The position numbers were made by a program, and so were the translations under genes. Under the pieces are notes generated by a model. The model was not told where the DNA came from and did not search any database. It saw only the letters and a list, made by a program, of their open reading frames with translations. Below are positions 23,917 to 33,776 of a DNA stretch of 64,000 nucleotides, piece by piece; the first letter of the stretch is position 1, and every line of letters begins with the position of its first letter. The DNA is taken from positions 39,554-103,553 of the forward strand of contig NZ_RXHJ01000015.1 in NCBI RefSeq assembly GCF_003955685.1. Direction: 5' to 3'. The DNA comes from Corynebacterium hylobatis (GTDB lineage Bacteria; Actinomycetota; Actinomycetes; Mycobacteriales; Mycobacteriaceae).

Positions 23917-25473
23917 GTGGTTGACCGCATCAGCGAGACGTGGCGGACCTCGCTGCAGGTGCGTGTCATCGGGTCGATCTTCCTCGCCTCGGCGGTGGTC
24001 ATGTTCATCCTGGGCATGGCGCTGATCTCCGTGGTCACCTCGCGTCTGGTGGATTCGAAGCTGGACATCGCGAACTCGGAGATCGACCGTGCCCGCGTGA
24101 CCGTCGAACAGCAGATTGACGCGACCGCGGCCACGTCGACGCTGCAGGTGCGCATCAACTCGGCCCGTGCCTCGTTGACGCAGCGCACCTCCCAGTCGGA
24201 CATTGCGGCCGTCTATGAGCCGGTGCTGGTGGTGGACAATCCCGATGGGTCGGTCATCTCCGCGCCGGAGGGTTACCGCATCCCGGAGAAGCTGCGGCGC
24301 TTCGTCTCCGAGGACCAGGTCTCCTACCAGTTCGCCAACGTAAGCCGCACTGACGGCTCGACCTATAATGCGCTGGTCATCGGTACTCCGACTGACACGG
24401 ACATCCCGGACCTGCAGGTCTACCTGGTCATGTCGATGGAATCGGACGAGTCGACCCTGGCGCTGCTGCGTGGCCTGCTCTCGGCGGCAGGTGTGGTCGT
24501 CGTCGTGCTGCTCGTCGGCATCGCCTGGCTGGCCACACAGCAGGTGACGGCGCCGGTACGCTCGGCGTCCAGAATCGCCCAGCGCCTGGCCGCCGGGCAC
24601 CTGCGTGAGCGTATGGCCGTGGACGGTGAGGACGAGATGGCGCGACTGGCCATCAGCTTCAACGACATGGCCGAGAAGTTGTCCAGTCAGATCCACCAGC
24701 TGGAGGAGTACGGCGACCTCCAGCGCCAGTTCACCTCGGACGTCTCCCACGAGCTGCGTACACCGTTGACCACGGTGCGCATGGCCGCCGACATGATCGC
24801 CTCCGACCCGGACAGCCTGGAGCCACACACGAGGCGTGCCTCCGAGCTGATGATCCGTGAGCTCGACCGCTTCGAGGAGCTGCTCACGGATCTGCTGGAG
24901 ATCTCGCGCCACGACGCCGGCGTCGCCGACCTCTCCGAGGCGCGTATCGACGTCCGCTCCTGCATCACGTCCGCCTGGGAGCAGACCGAACACCTGGCGA
25001 AGAAGCTCGAGGTCGACGTCCGCTTCGATGTGCCGGAGGAGCCGGTGATGATCACGGGCGACTCCCGCCGTATCGAACGCGTCCTGCGCAACCTTATTGC
25101 CAACGCCATCGACCACTCCGAGGGCAACCCGATCGACGTGGTGCTGGCCGAGAATGAGAACGCAGTGGCCATCACGGTCACCGATCACGGCGTGGGCCTC
25201 AAACCGGGCCAGGAGGAGCTGGCCTTCAACCGTTTCTGGCGGGCCGACGCCTCCCGTCGCCGCCACTCCGGCGGCACGGGTCTGGGCCTGGCGATCGCCC
25301 GCGAGGACGTCGTCCTCCACGGTGGACAACTCGACGCCACCGGCACGATCGGGGTAGGTTCACAGTTCCGGGTGCTGCTGCCGCGGGAACCGCAGCAGAC
25401 GATCCTCCAGAGCCCTCTCGAGCTGGAGGCCCCGGCAGCAGAGGCTCCGACAGAAGAGGCTCCGACGACATGA
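23917..25473 (+). CDS. mtrB: Sensor histidine kinase MtrB
   Basis: This roughly 518-residue membrane kinase has two helices (about 20-45 and 180-205) around an extracellular domain, a HAMP linker, the HisKA box FTSDVSHELRTPLTTVRM and an ATPase domain with NLIANAIDHSEG, DHGVGLKPG and GGTGLGLAIARE. It phosphorylates MtrA. The tail is Glu/Ala/Pro-rich. GTG 23917 is the first canonical start but has a poor ribosome site. In-frame sequence continues 11 codons upstream to an ATA at 23884, which is preceded by GGGGGAG. Confidence 0.93.
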   Translation: MVDRISETWRTSLQVRVIGSIFLASAVVMFILGMALISVVTSRLVDSKLDIANSEIDRARVTVEQQIDATAATSTLQVRINSARASLTQRTSQSDIAAVYEPVLVVDNPDGSVISAPEGYRIPEKLRRFVSEDQVSYQFANVSRTDGSTYNALVIGTPTDTDIPDLQVYLVMSMESDESTLALLRGLLSAAGVVVVVLLVGIAWLATQQVTAPVRSASRIAQRLAAGHLRERMAVDGEDEMARLAISFNDMAEKLSSQIHQLEEYGDLQRQFTSDVSHELRTPLTTVRMAADMIASDPDSLEPHTRRASELMIRELDRFEELLTDLLEISRHDAGVADLSEARIDVRSCITSAWEQTEHLAKKLEVDVRFDVPEEPVMITGDSRRIERVLRNLIANAIDHSEGNPIDVVLAENENAVAITVTDHGVGLKPGQEELAFNRFWRADASRRRHSGGTGLGLAIAREDVVLHGGQLDATGTIGVGSQFRVLLPREPQQTILQSPLELEAPAAEAPTEEAPTT

Positions 25474-27179
25474 GACGCCTACGGATACTGAGCGCAGGGA
25501 TGGCCGCCGCCGCCCTGCTCACCGCATGCACCACCCTGCCCACCAACACCGAGCCGCAGGCGTTGCGCTCCTTTGAACCCCAGGTGGTCGAGCAATCCGA
25601 TCTGGGCCCGGAGGAGGGCCAGGAGCCGGACCTGCTGCTGCGGGACTTCTACACCGCCTCCGCGCACCCCACGCAGGACTACCAGGCGGCGCGTTCCTTC
25701 CTCACCCCGGAGGCCGCCGAGCGGTGGAATCCGAGCGAGTCGGTGCTGGTGGTTGACCGCATCGACCTGGTCACCCAGCCGGGTTCCACCGTCGGGCAGC
25801 ACTCCTTCAGCGTGCGTGGCGCGGTGGTGGGCAGGCTGGCCGCCGGCGGTTCCTATGAGCCGGAGAACGGTGTCTACGAGGCCACGATCGAGATGGTCCG
25901 GGAGAACGGTGAGTGGCGCATCTCCGCCCTGCCGGCCGGGGTGGTTCTGGAGCGCACCGAACTGCGCAACCAGTTCCAGCCGCACCGGGTTTTCTTCACG
26001 GCTCCCTCCGGTCAGGCCCTCATCAGTGACCGCCGGTGGATCTACTCCGGCCAGCAGGGACTGGACACCGCCCTCATCACCCTCATGATGGAGGGACCCT
26101 CCCCGGTGCTGGCCCCGGCCGTGGACCCCCTACTGCCCCCGGAGGCCACCTTCGCCGGCATCGTCGACGGTGCCTACCAGTTCACCGGCTTCACTGATGT
26201 GGACGTGGAGGCCCGCCGGCTCTTCTCGGCCCAGCTGGTGTGGACCCTGGCCGTGGCGAACATTCCCGAGCCCTACACCGTGCTGGTCGACGGGGTCCCG
26301 CTCTCACCCGGCTATGAACGGCTGACCACCGATGACTTCGCCGACTTCAACCCGCTGATCAACACGAACGCGATCATCCCGCTCTTCGCACTCACCGACG
26401 GCGTGGTCCGTCGCGTGGCCGATGAGCAGGTCCTGCCCGTCGAAGGCGAGCTGGGCAGCCTGGAGAACATCGAGTCGGTCGACATCACCGCTGACGGTGA
26501 GGTCGCCGCCGTACAGAAGAACGGCATCGGTCCGGACAGCTCCGTGCTGCTGGCGGGCACCCTGGAGGGGGGCCTGGATGAGGCGTTGCGGGCCGAGACA
26601 ATCTCGCGGCCCACCTTCGAGGTGGACTCGCGGAGCCAGTGGGTCGTCGTCGACGGCGACACGATTGTCCGCGTCGTCTACTCCGGCCCCAGCGGGGAGT
26701 TCAGCCGCTCCACGGTCGACTCCTCAGAGCTCGACGGGCTCGAAGGCGACATCTCGGTTCTCCGGCTCTCGCACTCGGGTGCCCGGGTGGCCATGATCAT
26801 CAACGGCCGCGTCCATGTCGGCGTGGTCCAGCGCGTCGGCCCCGCGGACAAACGCATCGTCAACGTCCGCGAGCTCGCCCCGCAGCTGGGTGGCACAGCC
26901 CTGTCCCTGGACTGGCAACCCGACGGTTCGCTGCTGGTGGGCACATCCACCCCGGAGACCCCGATCTGGCGGGCGGAGCAGGACGGCTCAGCCGTGACCT
27001 CCCTGCCCTCCGGCAACATCACCGCCCCTGTTGTGGCGGTCGCCGCGACCCCGTCGATGATCTACCTGACGGACGCGAATGCGGTACTCCAGCTGCCGGG
27101 TACAGGGGGCGACAACGTCTTCTGGCGTGAGGTCGCCGGCCTGCAGGGCGTGCGTTCCGCGCTGGTCGCCGCCTACTGA
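25470..27179 (+). CDS. lpqB: Lipoprotein LpqB
   Basis: This 569-residue secreted lipoprotein has a basic start (MRRLRIL), hydrophobic core and lipobox LTAC (Cys 20). A GerMN-type domain spans about 200-310 and a beta-propeller-like LpqB domain follows (WVVVDGDTIVRVVY, LDWQPDGSLLVGTS). LpqB binds the MtrB extracellular domain and modulates MtrA signalling in mycobacteria. Its ATG overlaps the mtrB stop (ATGA), so the two are translationally coupled. Confidence 0.94.
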   Translation: MRRLRILSAGMAAAALLTACTTLPTNTEPQALRSFEPQVVEQSDLGPEEGQEPDLLLRDFYTASAHPTQDYQAARSFLTPEAAERWNPSESVLVVDRIDLVTQPGSTVGQHSFSVRGAVVGRLAAGGSYEPENGVYEATIEMVRENGEWRISALPAGVVLERTELRNQFQPHRVFFTAPSGQALISDRRWIYSGQQGLDTALITLMMEGPSPVLAPAVDPLLPPEATFAGIVDGAYQFTGFTDVDVEARRLFSAQLVWTLAVANIPEPYTVLVDGVPLSPGYERLTTDDFADFNPLINTNAIIPLFALTDGVVRRVADEQVLPVEGELGSLENIESVDITADGEVAAVQKNGIGPDSSVLLAGTLEGGLDEALRAETISRPTFEVDSRSQWVVVDGDTIVRVVYSGPSGEFSRSTVDSSELDGLEGDISVLRLSHSGARVAMIINGRVHVGVVQRVGPADKRIVNVRELAPQLGGTALSLDWQPDGSLLVGTSTPETPIWRAEQDGSAVTSLPSGNITAPVVAVAATPSMIYLTDANAVLQLPGTGGDNVFWREVAGLQGVRSALVAAY

Positions 27180-27192
27180 CCCGCCGCTGACG

Positions 27193-27798
27193 ATGACGGA
27201 CCTGCTGCTGCCGCGCCGCTGCGCCGGCTGCGGTGCGCCGGGTGGTGATCTGTGCCGGAGGTGCCGTCTGGCGCTGCGCACCCCGCCGCAGCGGATCCAC
27301 ACCCGCGTTGACCCGCATGTTCCGGTCTGGTCGCTGGGTGCCTACGCCGGCCCCCACCGCCGTGTGGTTCTGGCGATGAAGGAGCACCGGCATCTGGCGG
27401 TACGTCGATTCCTCGGCCCGGTGCTCGCCGCTGCTGTCACGCACCTGCAGGCGCGTGGTGAGCTTGTCGACGCTCCCGTGCTCGTCCCCGCGCCGACCAG
27501 GGCGGCGTCGGCACGCATGCGCGGCGGGGATCCGGTGACCGACGTCTGTGCGGCCACGGGGCTGCCGGTGAGCGTGGCGCTGCGCCACGGCCGACGCATC
27601 AGTGACCAGGTCGGTCTCGGGGCCGAGGGCCGGCGGGCCAACCTCTCGGGTGCGCTGGAGCTGCGCCGGATCCCCGCCGGTCCGGTGCTGCTGGTTGATG
27701 ATGTGGCCACGACGGGATCCACCCTCGCGGCCAGTTCAGAGGCACTTTTCGCGGCCGGCTGTGAGGTGGCCGGGGCGCTCGTTATCTGCCATGCATGA
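27193..27798 (+). CDS. ComF/GntX-like phosphoribosyltransferase-fold protein
   Basis: This 201-residue protein has an N-terminal zinc ribbon CAGCGAPGGDLCRRC and a type I phosphoribosyltransferase domain. The PRPP loop is VLLVDDVATTGSTLAAS (about residues 170-186); MRGGDPV and RISDQVGLGAEGRRANL match the ComF family. In competent bacteria ComF handles incoming DNA, but the Corynebacterium role is unproven. Start ATG 27193 gives the zinc ribbon at the N-terminus. It follows lpqB by 13 bp and probably shares its mRNA. Confidence 0.88.
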   Translation: MTDLLLPRRCAGCGAPGGDLCRRCRLALRTPPQRIHTRVDPHVPVWSLGAYAGPHRRVVLAMKEHRHLAVRRFLGPVLAAAVTHLQARGELVDAPVLVPAPTRAASARMRGGDPVTDVCAATGLPVSVALRHGRRISDQVGLGAEGRRANLSGALELRRIPAGPVLLVDDVATTGSTLAASSEALFAAGCEVAGALVICHA

Positions 27799-27885
27799 TT
27801 CCCGGGGTGGTGGGGCACTGGTTGTGAGCGGCGATGTAGCATGGGAGGTGACTTGAGTTGTCCCACCAAATAAGGGAGGAAGCAG

Positions 27886-28554
27886 ATGACATCACCTGCT
27901 GAGAACACCGATGTCCTGAGCCCCGAGGCACAGGTCACCATCACCGGTCGGAATGTCGAGGTCCCGGAGCACTTCGCTGAGCGTGTCAACAGCAAGCTCG
28001 CCAAGATTGAGCGCCTCGACCCGACCCTGACGTTCTTCCACGTGGAACTCCAGCACGAGCCGAACCCGCGCCGTGACTCGGAGTCCGACCGTATCCAGAT
28101 CACCGCCACCGGCAAGGGCCACCTGGCCCGGGCCGAGGCCAAGGAGGACAGCTTCTACGCCGCCCTCGAGACCGCTCTGGCGAAGATGGAGCGCTCCCTG
28201 CGCAAGGTCAAGGCCCGTCGCTCGATCTCCCGTTCGGGCCACCGTGCACCCACCTCGACCGGTGTCGCAGCCGCCGAGATGGTCGCTGAGGCTGAGAAGG
28301 CCCGTGAGGCCCAGGACCAGTACGACGTCGATCCGTACGCCGATTCCGTCAAGGATGTCGTCCCGGGTCAGGTCGTGCGCAGCAAGGAGCACACCGCCAC
28401 CCCGATGAGCGTTGATGACGCCCTGTCGGAGATGGAGCTCGTCGGCCACGATTTCTACCTCTTCATCAACGAGGAGAACAACCGCCCGTCGGTGGTGTAC
28501 CGTCGCCACGCTTTCGACTACGGTCTGATCTCCCTCGCCGGGGAAGAGAAGTAG
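27886..28554 (+). CDS. hpf: Ribosome hibernation promoting factor, long form
   Basis: This 222-residue protein binds and stores ribosomes in stationary phase. The N-terminal S30AE domain (about 16-115) shows VTITGRNVEVPEHFAERVNSK and ERSLRKVKAR. A linker leads to the C-terminal dimerisation domain (about 155-220) with VVRSKEHTATPMSVDDAL and FYLFINEENNRPSVVYRR, which joins two 70S particles into 100S. The ATG follows AGGGAGGAAG. It is the usual neighbour of secA1 in this group. Confidence 0.95.
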   Translation: MTSPAENTDVLSPEAQVTITGRNVEVPEHFAERVNSKLAKIERLDPTLTFFHVELQHEPNPRRDSESDRIQITATGKGHLARAEAKEDSFYAALETALAKMERSLRKVKARRSISRSGHRAPTSTGVAAAEMVAEAEKAREAQDQYDVDPYADSVKDVVPGQVVRSKEHTATPMSVDDALSEMELVGHDFYLFINEENNRPSVVYRRHAFDYGLISLAGEEK

Positions 28555-28575
28555 GAATTCCTACCTGAGCACTGC

Positions 28576-28620
28576 CACCGCCGCCTCCACAGGCCCTTCC
28601 GGGTCGTTGGGGCGGCGGTG
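28576..28620 (+). terminator. GC-rich hairpin between hpf and secA
   Basis: Perfect arms CACCGCCGCC / GGCGGCGGTG enclose a 25-nt loop 21 nt after the hpf stop. There is no U run, so it may be a weak terminator or RNA stabiliser. A TACAAT at 28635-28640 shortly after could be the secA -10 element. Confidence 0.55.
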
Positions 28621-28685
28621 TCGTCGTTGTTGCGTACAATGACGCAGAAATTAGTTTCCATATCGACCACAAAGGACGACTGCAC

Positions 28686-31229
28686 GTGTTTGGACTGTCC
28701 AAGCTGCTCCGCGTCGGTGAAGGGCGCACCGTCAAGCGACTCAACAAGATCGCGCAGGATGTTCTCGCCCTCGAGGACGAGTACGCTGCGCTGAGTGATG
28801 AGGAACTCAAGGCGAAGACCGACGAGTTCCGGGCGCGTCTCGCCGACGGGGAGACCCTCAACGACCTGCTCCTGGAGGCCTTTGCCACCGCACGTGAGGC
28901 GGCCTGGCGTGTGCTGGGTCAGAAGCACTACCTGGTCCAGGTGATGGGTGGCGCCGCCCTGCACTTCGGCAACGTCGCCGAGATGAAGACGGGTGAGGGC
29001 AAGACCCTGACCTCGGTGCTGCCCGCCTACCTCAACGCCCTCGAGGGCAAGGGTGTGCACATCGTCACGGTCAACGACTACCTGGCCAGGCGAGACGCCG
29101 AGATGATGGGCCGCGTGCACCGCTTCCTCGGTCTGTCCGTCGGTGTGATCCTCTCCGACATGGCTCCGAATGAGCGTGAGGGGGCCTACGAGGCAGACAT
29201 CACCTACGGCACCAACAACGAGCTCGGCTTCGATTATCTGCGTGACAACATGGCACGTTCCCTGGCCGATCTCGTCCAGCGCGGTCACCACTACGCCATC
29301 GTGGATGAGGTCGACTCGATCCTCATCGATGAGGCCCGTACCCCGCTGATCATCTCCGGCCAGGTGGACGGCTCCTCGCAGTTCTACAATGTCTTCGCCG
29401 AGCTGGCCCCACGGATGAGGCTCGGCATCCACTACGAGCTGGACCAGCGTCAGCGCACCGTGGGTGTGCTCGAGGAGGGCGTCGCCTACGTGGAGGATCA
29501 GCTGGGCATCGACAACCTCTATGCCCCGGAGAACTCCCAGCTGGTCGGTTACCTCAACAACGCGCTGAAGGTGAAGGAACTCTTCGAGCGTGACAAGGAC
29601 TACATCGTGCGCAACGGTGAGGTCATGATCGTCGACTCCTTCACCGGCCGGGTGCTGGCTGGCCGCCGCTACAGCGAGGGCCTGCACCAGGCGATCGAGG
29701 CCAAGGAGAAGGTGGAGATCCAGAGCGAGAACCAGACTCTGGCCACCATCACCCTGCAGAACTACTTCCGCCTCTACGCGAAGCTGGCCGGCATGACAGG
29801 TACCGCCGAGACCGAGGCTGCTGAGCTCCACCAGATCTACAAACTCGATGTGGTGCCGATCCCGACGAACCGGGACAACCAGCGTGAGGACATGGTTGAC
29901 CGGGTCTACAAGACGCAGGAGGCGAAGTTCGCGGCCGTCGCCGAGGACATCGCCGAGCGTGTGGAGAAGGGCCAGCCGGTGTTGGTGGGCACCACCTCGG
30001 TGGAGCGTTCAGAGTACCTCTCGCAGCTGCTGCAGCGCCGAGGCATCCCACACAAGGTCCTCAACGCCAAACACCACGAGCAGGAGGGTGAGATCATCGC
30101 CCAGGCCGGTATGCCGGGTGCGGTGACCGTGTCCACCAACATGGCTGGCCGTGGTACCGACATCGTCCTCGGTGGTAACCCCGAGGTCATCCTGGACATC
30201 CGTCTGCGCGAGCGTGGCCTCGATCCCTTCGAGGATGAGGAAGCGTACCAGGCGGCCTGGAACGAGGAACTGCCGAAGGCGAAGAAGCGTGCCCAGGAGC
30301 TCGGTGATCAGGCTCGCGAGGCCGGTGGCCTCTATGTACTGGGCACCGAGCGTCATGAGTCCCGCCGCATTGACAACCAGCTGCGCGGCCGTGCCGGCCG
30401 TCAGGGCGATCCGGGCGCGACCCGTTTCTACCTGTCCATGCGTGATGAGCTCATGGTGCGTTTCGTGGGCCAGTCCATGGAGAACATGATGAACCGCCTC
30501 AACGTGCCGGATGACGTTCCGATTGAGGCGAAGATGGTCACCAACTCCATCAAGGGTGCGCAGGCGCAGGTGGAGAACCAGAACTTCGAGGTGCGCAAGG
30601 ACGTCCTCAAGTATGACGAGGTGCTCAACGAGCAGCGCAAGGTCATCTACGCCGAGCGCCGCGAAATCCTCGAGGCCAAGGACATCCGCCAGTACATCCG
30701 CAACATGATCGACGAGACCATCGGTGCCTACGTGGATGGTGCCACCGCGGTCGGTTATGTCGAGGACTGGGACCTCGCCTCCCTGTGGAAGGCACTCGAG
30801 TCGCTCTACGGCCCGAGCTTCACGTGGCAGGAGCTTGTCGACGGCTCGGAGTACGGCTCCCCGGGCGAGCTCACCGCCGAGCAGCTCCGCGAGGCGCTCA
30901 CCGCGGACGCCCAGCGTGAGTACAGCCAGCTGGAGGAGAATGTCTCCGCCATCGGCGGCGAGGCGCAGATGCGCAACCTGGAGCGCATGGTCATCCTGCC
31001 GGTGATCGACACCAAGTGGCGCGAGCACCTCTACGAGATGGACTACCTCAAGGAGGGCATCGGTCTGCGCGCCATGGCACAGCGTGACCCGTTGGTCGAG
31101 TACCAGAAGGAGGGCGGCGACATGTTCAACGCCATGAACGACGCCATCAAGGAGGAGACCGTCCGCCAGCTGTTCATGTTGCGCAAGCAGTTTGAGCCGC
31201 AGCCGGCTCCGCAGGTCACCGAGGCCTAG
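28686..31229 (+). CDS. secA: Preprotein translocase ATPase SecA1
   Basis: This 847-residue motor drives secretory proteins through SecYEG. Motifs: [23 protein letters not shown] (Walker A within), [28 protein letters not shown], Walker [18 protein letters not shown], and the second nucleotide domain [14 protein letters not shown] with [11 protein letters not shown]. The C-terminal zinc tail of many SecAs is missing, as expected for actinobacterial SecA1. GTG is the start, with AAAGGACG upstream. Confidence 0.97.
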   Translation: MFGLSKLLRVGEGRTVKRLNKIAQDVLALEDEYAALSDEELKAKTDEFRARLADGETLNDLLLEAFATAREAAWRVLGQKHYLVQVMGGAALHFGNVAEMKTGEGKTLTSVLPAYLNALEGKGVHIVTVNDYLARRDAEMMGRVHRFLGLSVGVILSDMAPNEREGAYEADITYGTNNELGFDYLRDNMARSLADLVQRGHHYAIVDEVDSILIDEARTPLIISGQVDGSSQFYNVFAELAPRMRLGIHYELDQRQRTVGVLEEGVAYVEDQLGIDNLYAPENSQLVGYLNNALKVKELFERDKDYIVRNGEVMIVDSFTGRVLAGRRYSEGLHQAIEAKEKVEIQSENQTLATITLQNYFRLYAKLAGMTGTAETEAAELHQIYKLDVVPIPTNRDNQREDMVDRVYKTQEAKFAAVAEDIAERVEKGQPVLVGTTSVERSEYLSQLLQRRGIPHKVLNAKHHEQEGEIIAQAGMPGAVTVSTNMAGRGTDIVLGGNPEVILDIRLRERGLDPFEDEEAYQAAWNEELPKAKKRAQELGDQAREAGGLYVLGTERHESRRIDNQLRGRAGRQGDPGATRFYLSMRDELMVRFVGQSMENMMNRLNVPDDVPIEAKMVTNSIKGAQAQVENQNFEVRKDVLKYDEVLNEQRKVIYAERREILEAKDIRQYIRNMIDETIGAYVDGATAVGYVEDWDLASLWKALESLYGPSFTWQELVDGSEYGSPGELTAEQLREALTADAQREYSQLEENVSAIGGEAQMRNLERMVILPVIDTKWREHLYEMDYLKEGIGLRAMAQRDPLVEYQKEGGDMFNAMNDAIKEETVRQLFMLRKQFEPQPAPQVTEA

Positions 31230-31233
31230 CCCG

Positions 31234-31608
31234 TCACAGGACCCGGAAGCTCACGAGCTGCTGCCCGGTCACCCGGGCGGTGAAGGCGTGGGCCCGGCCG
31301 GCGGAGACGGCGGTGCCGAAGAGCTCCCCGCCGGCACGCAGGTGGAGGGTGTCCACCCGCACGGGCCCGCGGATGCCCTGCCGTTGGCGGGCCGCCACGT
31401 GCAGGCGCACCGGGGTCGCGAACTGCGGCGCTTTGAGTTGGGGGACCGGGCGCATCCCGAAGGCAGTCTCCAGGGCGATGCGCACAAGGGTCTCCGCGCG
31501 GCGTCGTGAGCCGTCGGCGGGCGGCGGTGGCGGAGGGGCGACGTCGGCGAACGGAGGCTGCGGGACGAGCACCTTCAGGTGCGTGAGACCAGGTACGGGG
31601 GACAACAT
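31234..31608 (-). CDS. Rv3235-family protein
   Basis: This 124-residue protein has a Pro-rich N-terminal third (QPPFADVAPPPPPP) and a C-terminal domain with RRRAETLVRIALETAFGMRPVPQL and RGPVRVDTLHLRAGGELFGTAV. This pattern matches the actinobacterial Rv3235 family, which lies opposite secA1 in mycobacteria too. It converges on secA with a 4-bp gap and no obvious terminator. Function is unknown. Confidence 0.75.
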   Translation of the reverse strand: MLSPVPGLTHLKVLVPQPPFADVAPPPPPPADGSRRRAETLVRIALETAFGMRPVPQLKAPQFATPVRLHVAARQRQGIRGPVRVDTLHLRAGGELFGTAVSAGRAHAFTARVTGQQLVSFRVL

Positions 31609-31702
31609 GGCTGCTCCAGTGAGGACACTCGGGGCAGGCGCGGGGTGGGCTGGGTATCATTGTGACACGCAGACAGCGATAACACATCTGAGGGAGCAGC
31701 GA

Positions 31703-32113
31703 GTGCGTGGACTGATCGTCGATTTTGTCGGAGTACTGGACGGGCCGGAGGAGGACCAGCGCCGCTGGAAGAATCTCTTCGCCGCGGCGCGGGCCAACGG
31801 TGTGGCCACTGCCATCCTCTCCAATGACCCGGGCGGCCCGGCCGCGGAGCACATCCGGGAGTGGGAGTACCGCGGTATCGTCGATGCGGTCCTGCTCTCC
31901 GGTGAGATCGGGGCGGAGAAGCCCGAGCCGGCGGCCTTCGCCGCGGTGGCCGAGGCCATCGACCTGCCGGTCAGCGACTGTGTGCTTGTCGATGACTCGA
32001 TCCTCAACGTCCGCGGCGCCGTCGAGGTCGGACTGGTGGGCGTGCTCTACCAGGTCTTCGACCGCGCGGTCATCGAGATCTGCGCCATCTTCGACATCGA
32101 GGGCGAGTTCTAG
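31703..32113 (+). CDS. HAD-like hydrolase, compact
   Basis: This 136-residue protein looks like a HAD-fold protein without a cap domain. Motif I is IVDFVGVLDG with a nucleophile-like Asp but Val instead of the second Asp; motif II is ILSNDPGG, motif III is EIGAEKPEP, and motif IV is CVLVDDSILNVRGA. The GTG at 31703 follows GAGGGAG. The next gene starts immediately after its stop. Loss of the second Asp suggests changed or absent phosphatase activity. Confidence 0.75.
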   Translation: MRGLIVDFVGVLDGPEEDQRRWKNLFAAARANGVATAILSNDPGGPAAEHIREWEYRGIVDAVLLSGEIGAEKPEPAAFAAVAEAIDLPVSDCVLVDDSILNVRGAVEVGLVGVLYQVFDRAVIEICAIFDIEGEF

Positions 32114-32620
32114 GTGCGCGTCTACCTGCCGGCGACCTTCGCGATGCTGACCGGCCTCAACGAGACCGGGAAAATGCCCGTCCGTTCCGGCTGGGGTTTC
32201 GCCGCCACACCCGCCCTGGTGGAGTTCTACACCGCCGGTGACGAGGAGGAGATCGGCTACGCCGCCTACCTCGACGCCGCGGAGGCATCCCTGCGCCTGC
32301 TGGCCATCGGCGACGAGGAGGCCTTCCCGCACCGCCGGGTGGTCGTCTCCGTCGACGTGGATGACTCAGCGGTGACCCTGGCCCCGGAGAACGGGGAGTC
32401 CGTGGTGGCGCTCTCGCCCGCGGTGATTGAGCTGGCTGATGTCGCGGCCATCCACATCGACATCGAGGAATCTGAGGAGGCGACGAAGGCCGCGATCGAT
32501 GCCATCGACGCCGCCGACCTGGGTGATGAGGATGCCGAGCTGACAGTGGGGGATGCCCAGGAGAACTTCATGGCATTCTACGATCCCACTGAGCTTCCTT
32601 TCCTGATCGAACTGCTCTAG
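32114..32620 (+). CDS. DUF6912 family protein
   Basis: This 168-residue acidic protein begins RVYLPATFAMLTGLNETG and includes HRRVVVSVDVDDSAV and FYDPTELPFLIELL at the end, as in the actinobacterial DUF6912 family. GTG 32114 directly abuts the TAG of the HAD-like gene, so translation is likely coupled. There is no signal peptide or catalytic motif. Confidence 0.75.
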   Translation: MRVYLPATFAMLTGLNETGKMPVRSGWGFAATPALVEFYTAGDEEEIGYAAYLDAAEASLRLLAIGDEEAFPHRRVVVSVDVDDSAVTLAPENGESVVALSPAVIELADVAAIHIDIEESEEATKAAIDAIDAADLGDEDAELTVGDAQENFMAFYDPTELPFLIELL

Positions 32621-32662
32621 AAAACTGCCGCGGGAATCCTGGGGCGTGGCGATGGACAACAA

Positions 32663-32695
32663 GGTTACGTTGGCGTAGGCTACGCGATCGTAACC
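32663..32695. promoter_or_regulatory. Long palindrome before the reductase/desaturase genes
   Basis: A 33-bp dyad is centred on 32679. The outer arms GGTTACG / CGTAACC and inner arms GCGTAG / CTACGC share the same centre, and 14 of 16 base pairs match. It ends 28 bp before the reductase start. Size and symmetry suit an operator for a TetR-type fatty-acid regulator, whose gene is not visible here. Confidence 0.7.
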
Positions 32696-32723
32696 AAATG
32701 CTATTCCTTCTGAGGAGGGGTCG

Positions 32724-33767
32724 ATGACCGAATCGCCCGACGGACTCGCCCGCTTCCGCGGCATCCTGAGACGTTTCACCACACCGCTACTGCCGGATGA
32801 CTACACCGTCCTGGCCAACCCGCTGTGGTCCAAGCGCGAACTGCGCGGAAAGATCGAGAGCGTCGAACGCTTCCCCGACGACACCATCCACCTGGTCATC
32901 CGCCCCGGCTGGGGTGTCCCGGTGAACTTCAGGGCCGGCCAGTACATCGGCATCGGCCTGCGTGTCGACGGCCGCTACACCTGGCGCAGCTACTCGCTGA
33001 CCAACACCCCCGACACCCGCGACGGACTGTTCTCCATCACCATCCGCGCCGTGGAGAAGGGCAAACTGTCCACCCACCTCGTCGGCACCGCAAGACCGGG
33101 AATCAATGTCCGCCTGGCCGCCCCGGCCGGTGACTTCCACCTGACGGACCCGCTGCCGGAGAAGCTGCTCTTCGTCACCGCCGGTTCCGGTGTGACCCCG
33201 GTCGTCGCGATGCTGCGCAGCCTGGAGGAACGCCGCGGGGAGAGCGACATCAAGGTCGTCCATTCCGTGCGCAACCGCGCCGATCTCATCTTCGAGGACG
33301 TTCTCGAGGACTTCGACGCCCATACCCAGGTCACCTCCCAGGACGGGCGGGTCTCCCCGAAGGTCCTGGAGAAGCTCGTGCCCGACTACGCCGAGCGCGT
33401 CATCTACGCCTGCGGCCCGGCCACCATGCTCGATGAGCTGGAGACCTGGGCCGAGGAGCGCGGCGTCGAGATCCGTGTCGAACGCTTCACCCTCGACCGC
33501 GTCTCCGACGCCAAGGGCGGAACCATCACCTTCGCCCGCCAGGGCGTGGAGACCACCGTCGACGGCGCCACCACCATCCTCGAGGCCGGCGAGGCCGCCG
33601 GCGTGCAGATGCCTTTCGGCTGCCGCATGGGTATCTGCCAGACCTGCGTCCGTGAGCTCGTCGACGGCCACGTCCACGACCTGCGTACCGGCGACACCAG
33701 GGAACCCGGTTCCCGCATCCGCACCTGCGTCGGCGTCGCCGCCGGCGATGTCACCATCGACGCCTAG
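32724..33767 (+). CDS. Ferredoxin reductase-type electron donor for the desaturase
   Basis: This 347-residue protein has three domains: an FAD-binding barrel (RSYSLTNTPD, about residues 91-100), an NAD(P) domain (TAGSGVTPVVAMLRS, CGPATMLDELE) and a C-terminal plant-type [2Fe-2S] domain (FGCRMGICQTCVRELV plus TCVGVA). It should pass electrons from NAD(P)H to the neighbouring membrane desaturase, as Rv3230c does for DesA3. The start follows GAGGAGGGG. It lies 9 bp before the desaturase gene and behind the long palindrome. Confidence 0.93.
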   Translation: MTESPDGLARFRGILRRFTTPLLPDDYTVLANPLWSKRELRGKIESVERFPDDTIHLVIRPGWGVPVNFRAGQYIGIGLRVDGRYTWRSYSLTNTPDTRDGLFSITIRAVEKGKLSTHLVGTARPGINVRLAAPAGDFHLTDPLPEKLLFVTAGSGVTPVVAMLRSLEERRGESDIKVVHSVRNRADLIFEDVLEDFDAHTQVTSQDGRVSPKVLEKLVPDYAERVIYACGPATMLDELETWAEERGVEIRVERFTLDRVSDAKGGTITFARQGVETTVDGATTILEAGEAAGVQMPFGCRMGICQTCVRELVDGHVHDLRTGDTREPGSRIRTCVGVAAGDVTIDA

Positions 33768-33776
33768 GAGACCCAC

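Noticed and set aside
23107..25329. 740-codon minus-strand frame opposite mtrA-mtrB
   Set aside because: The sense strand has complete MtrA and MtrB motifs; the antisense product has no domain and biased composition.
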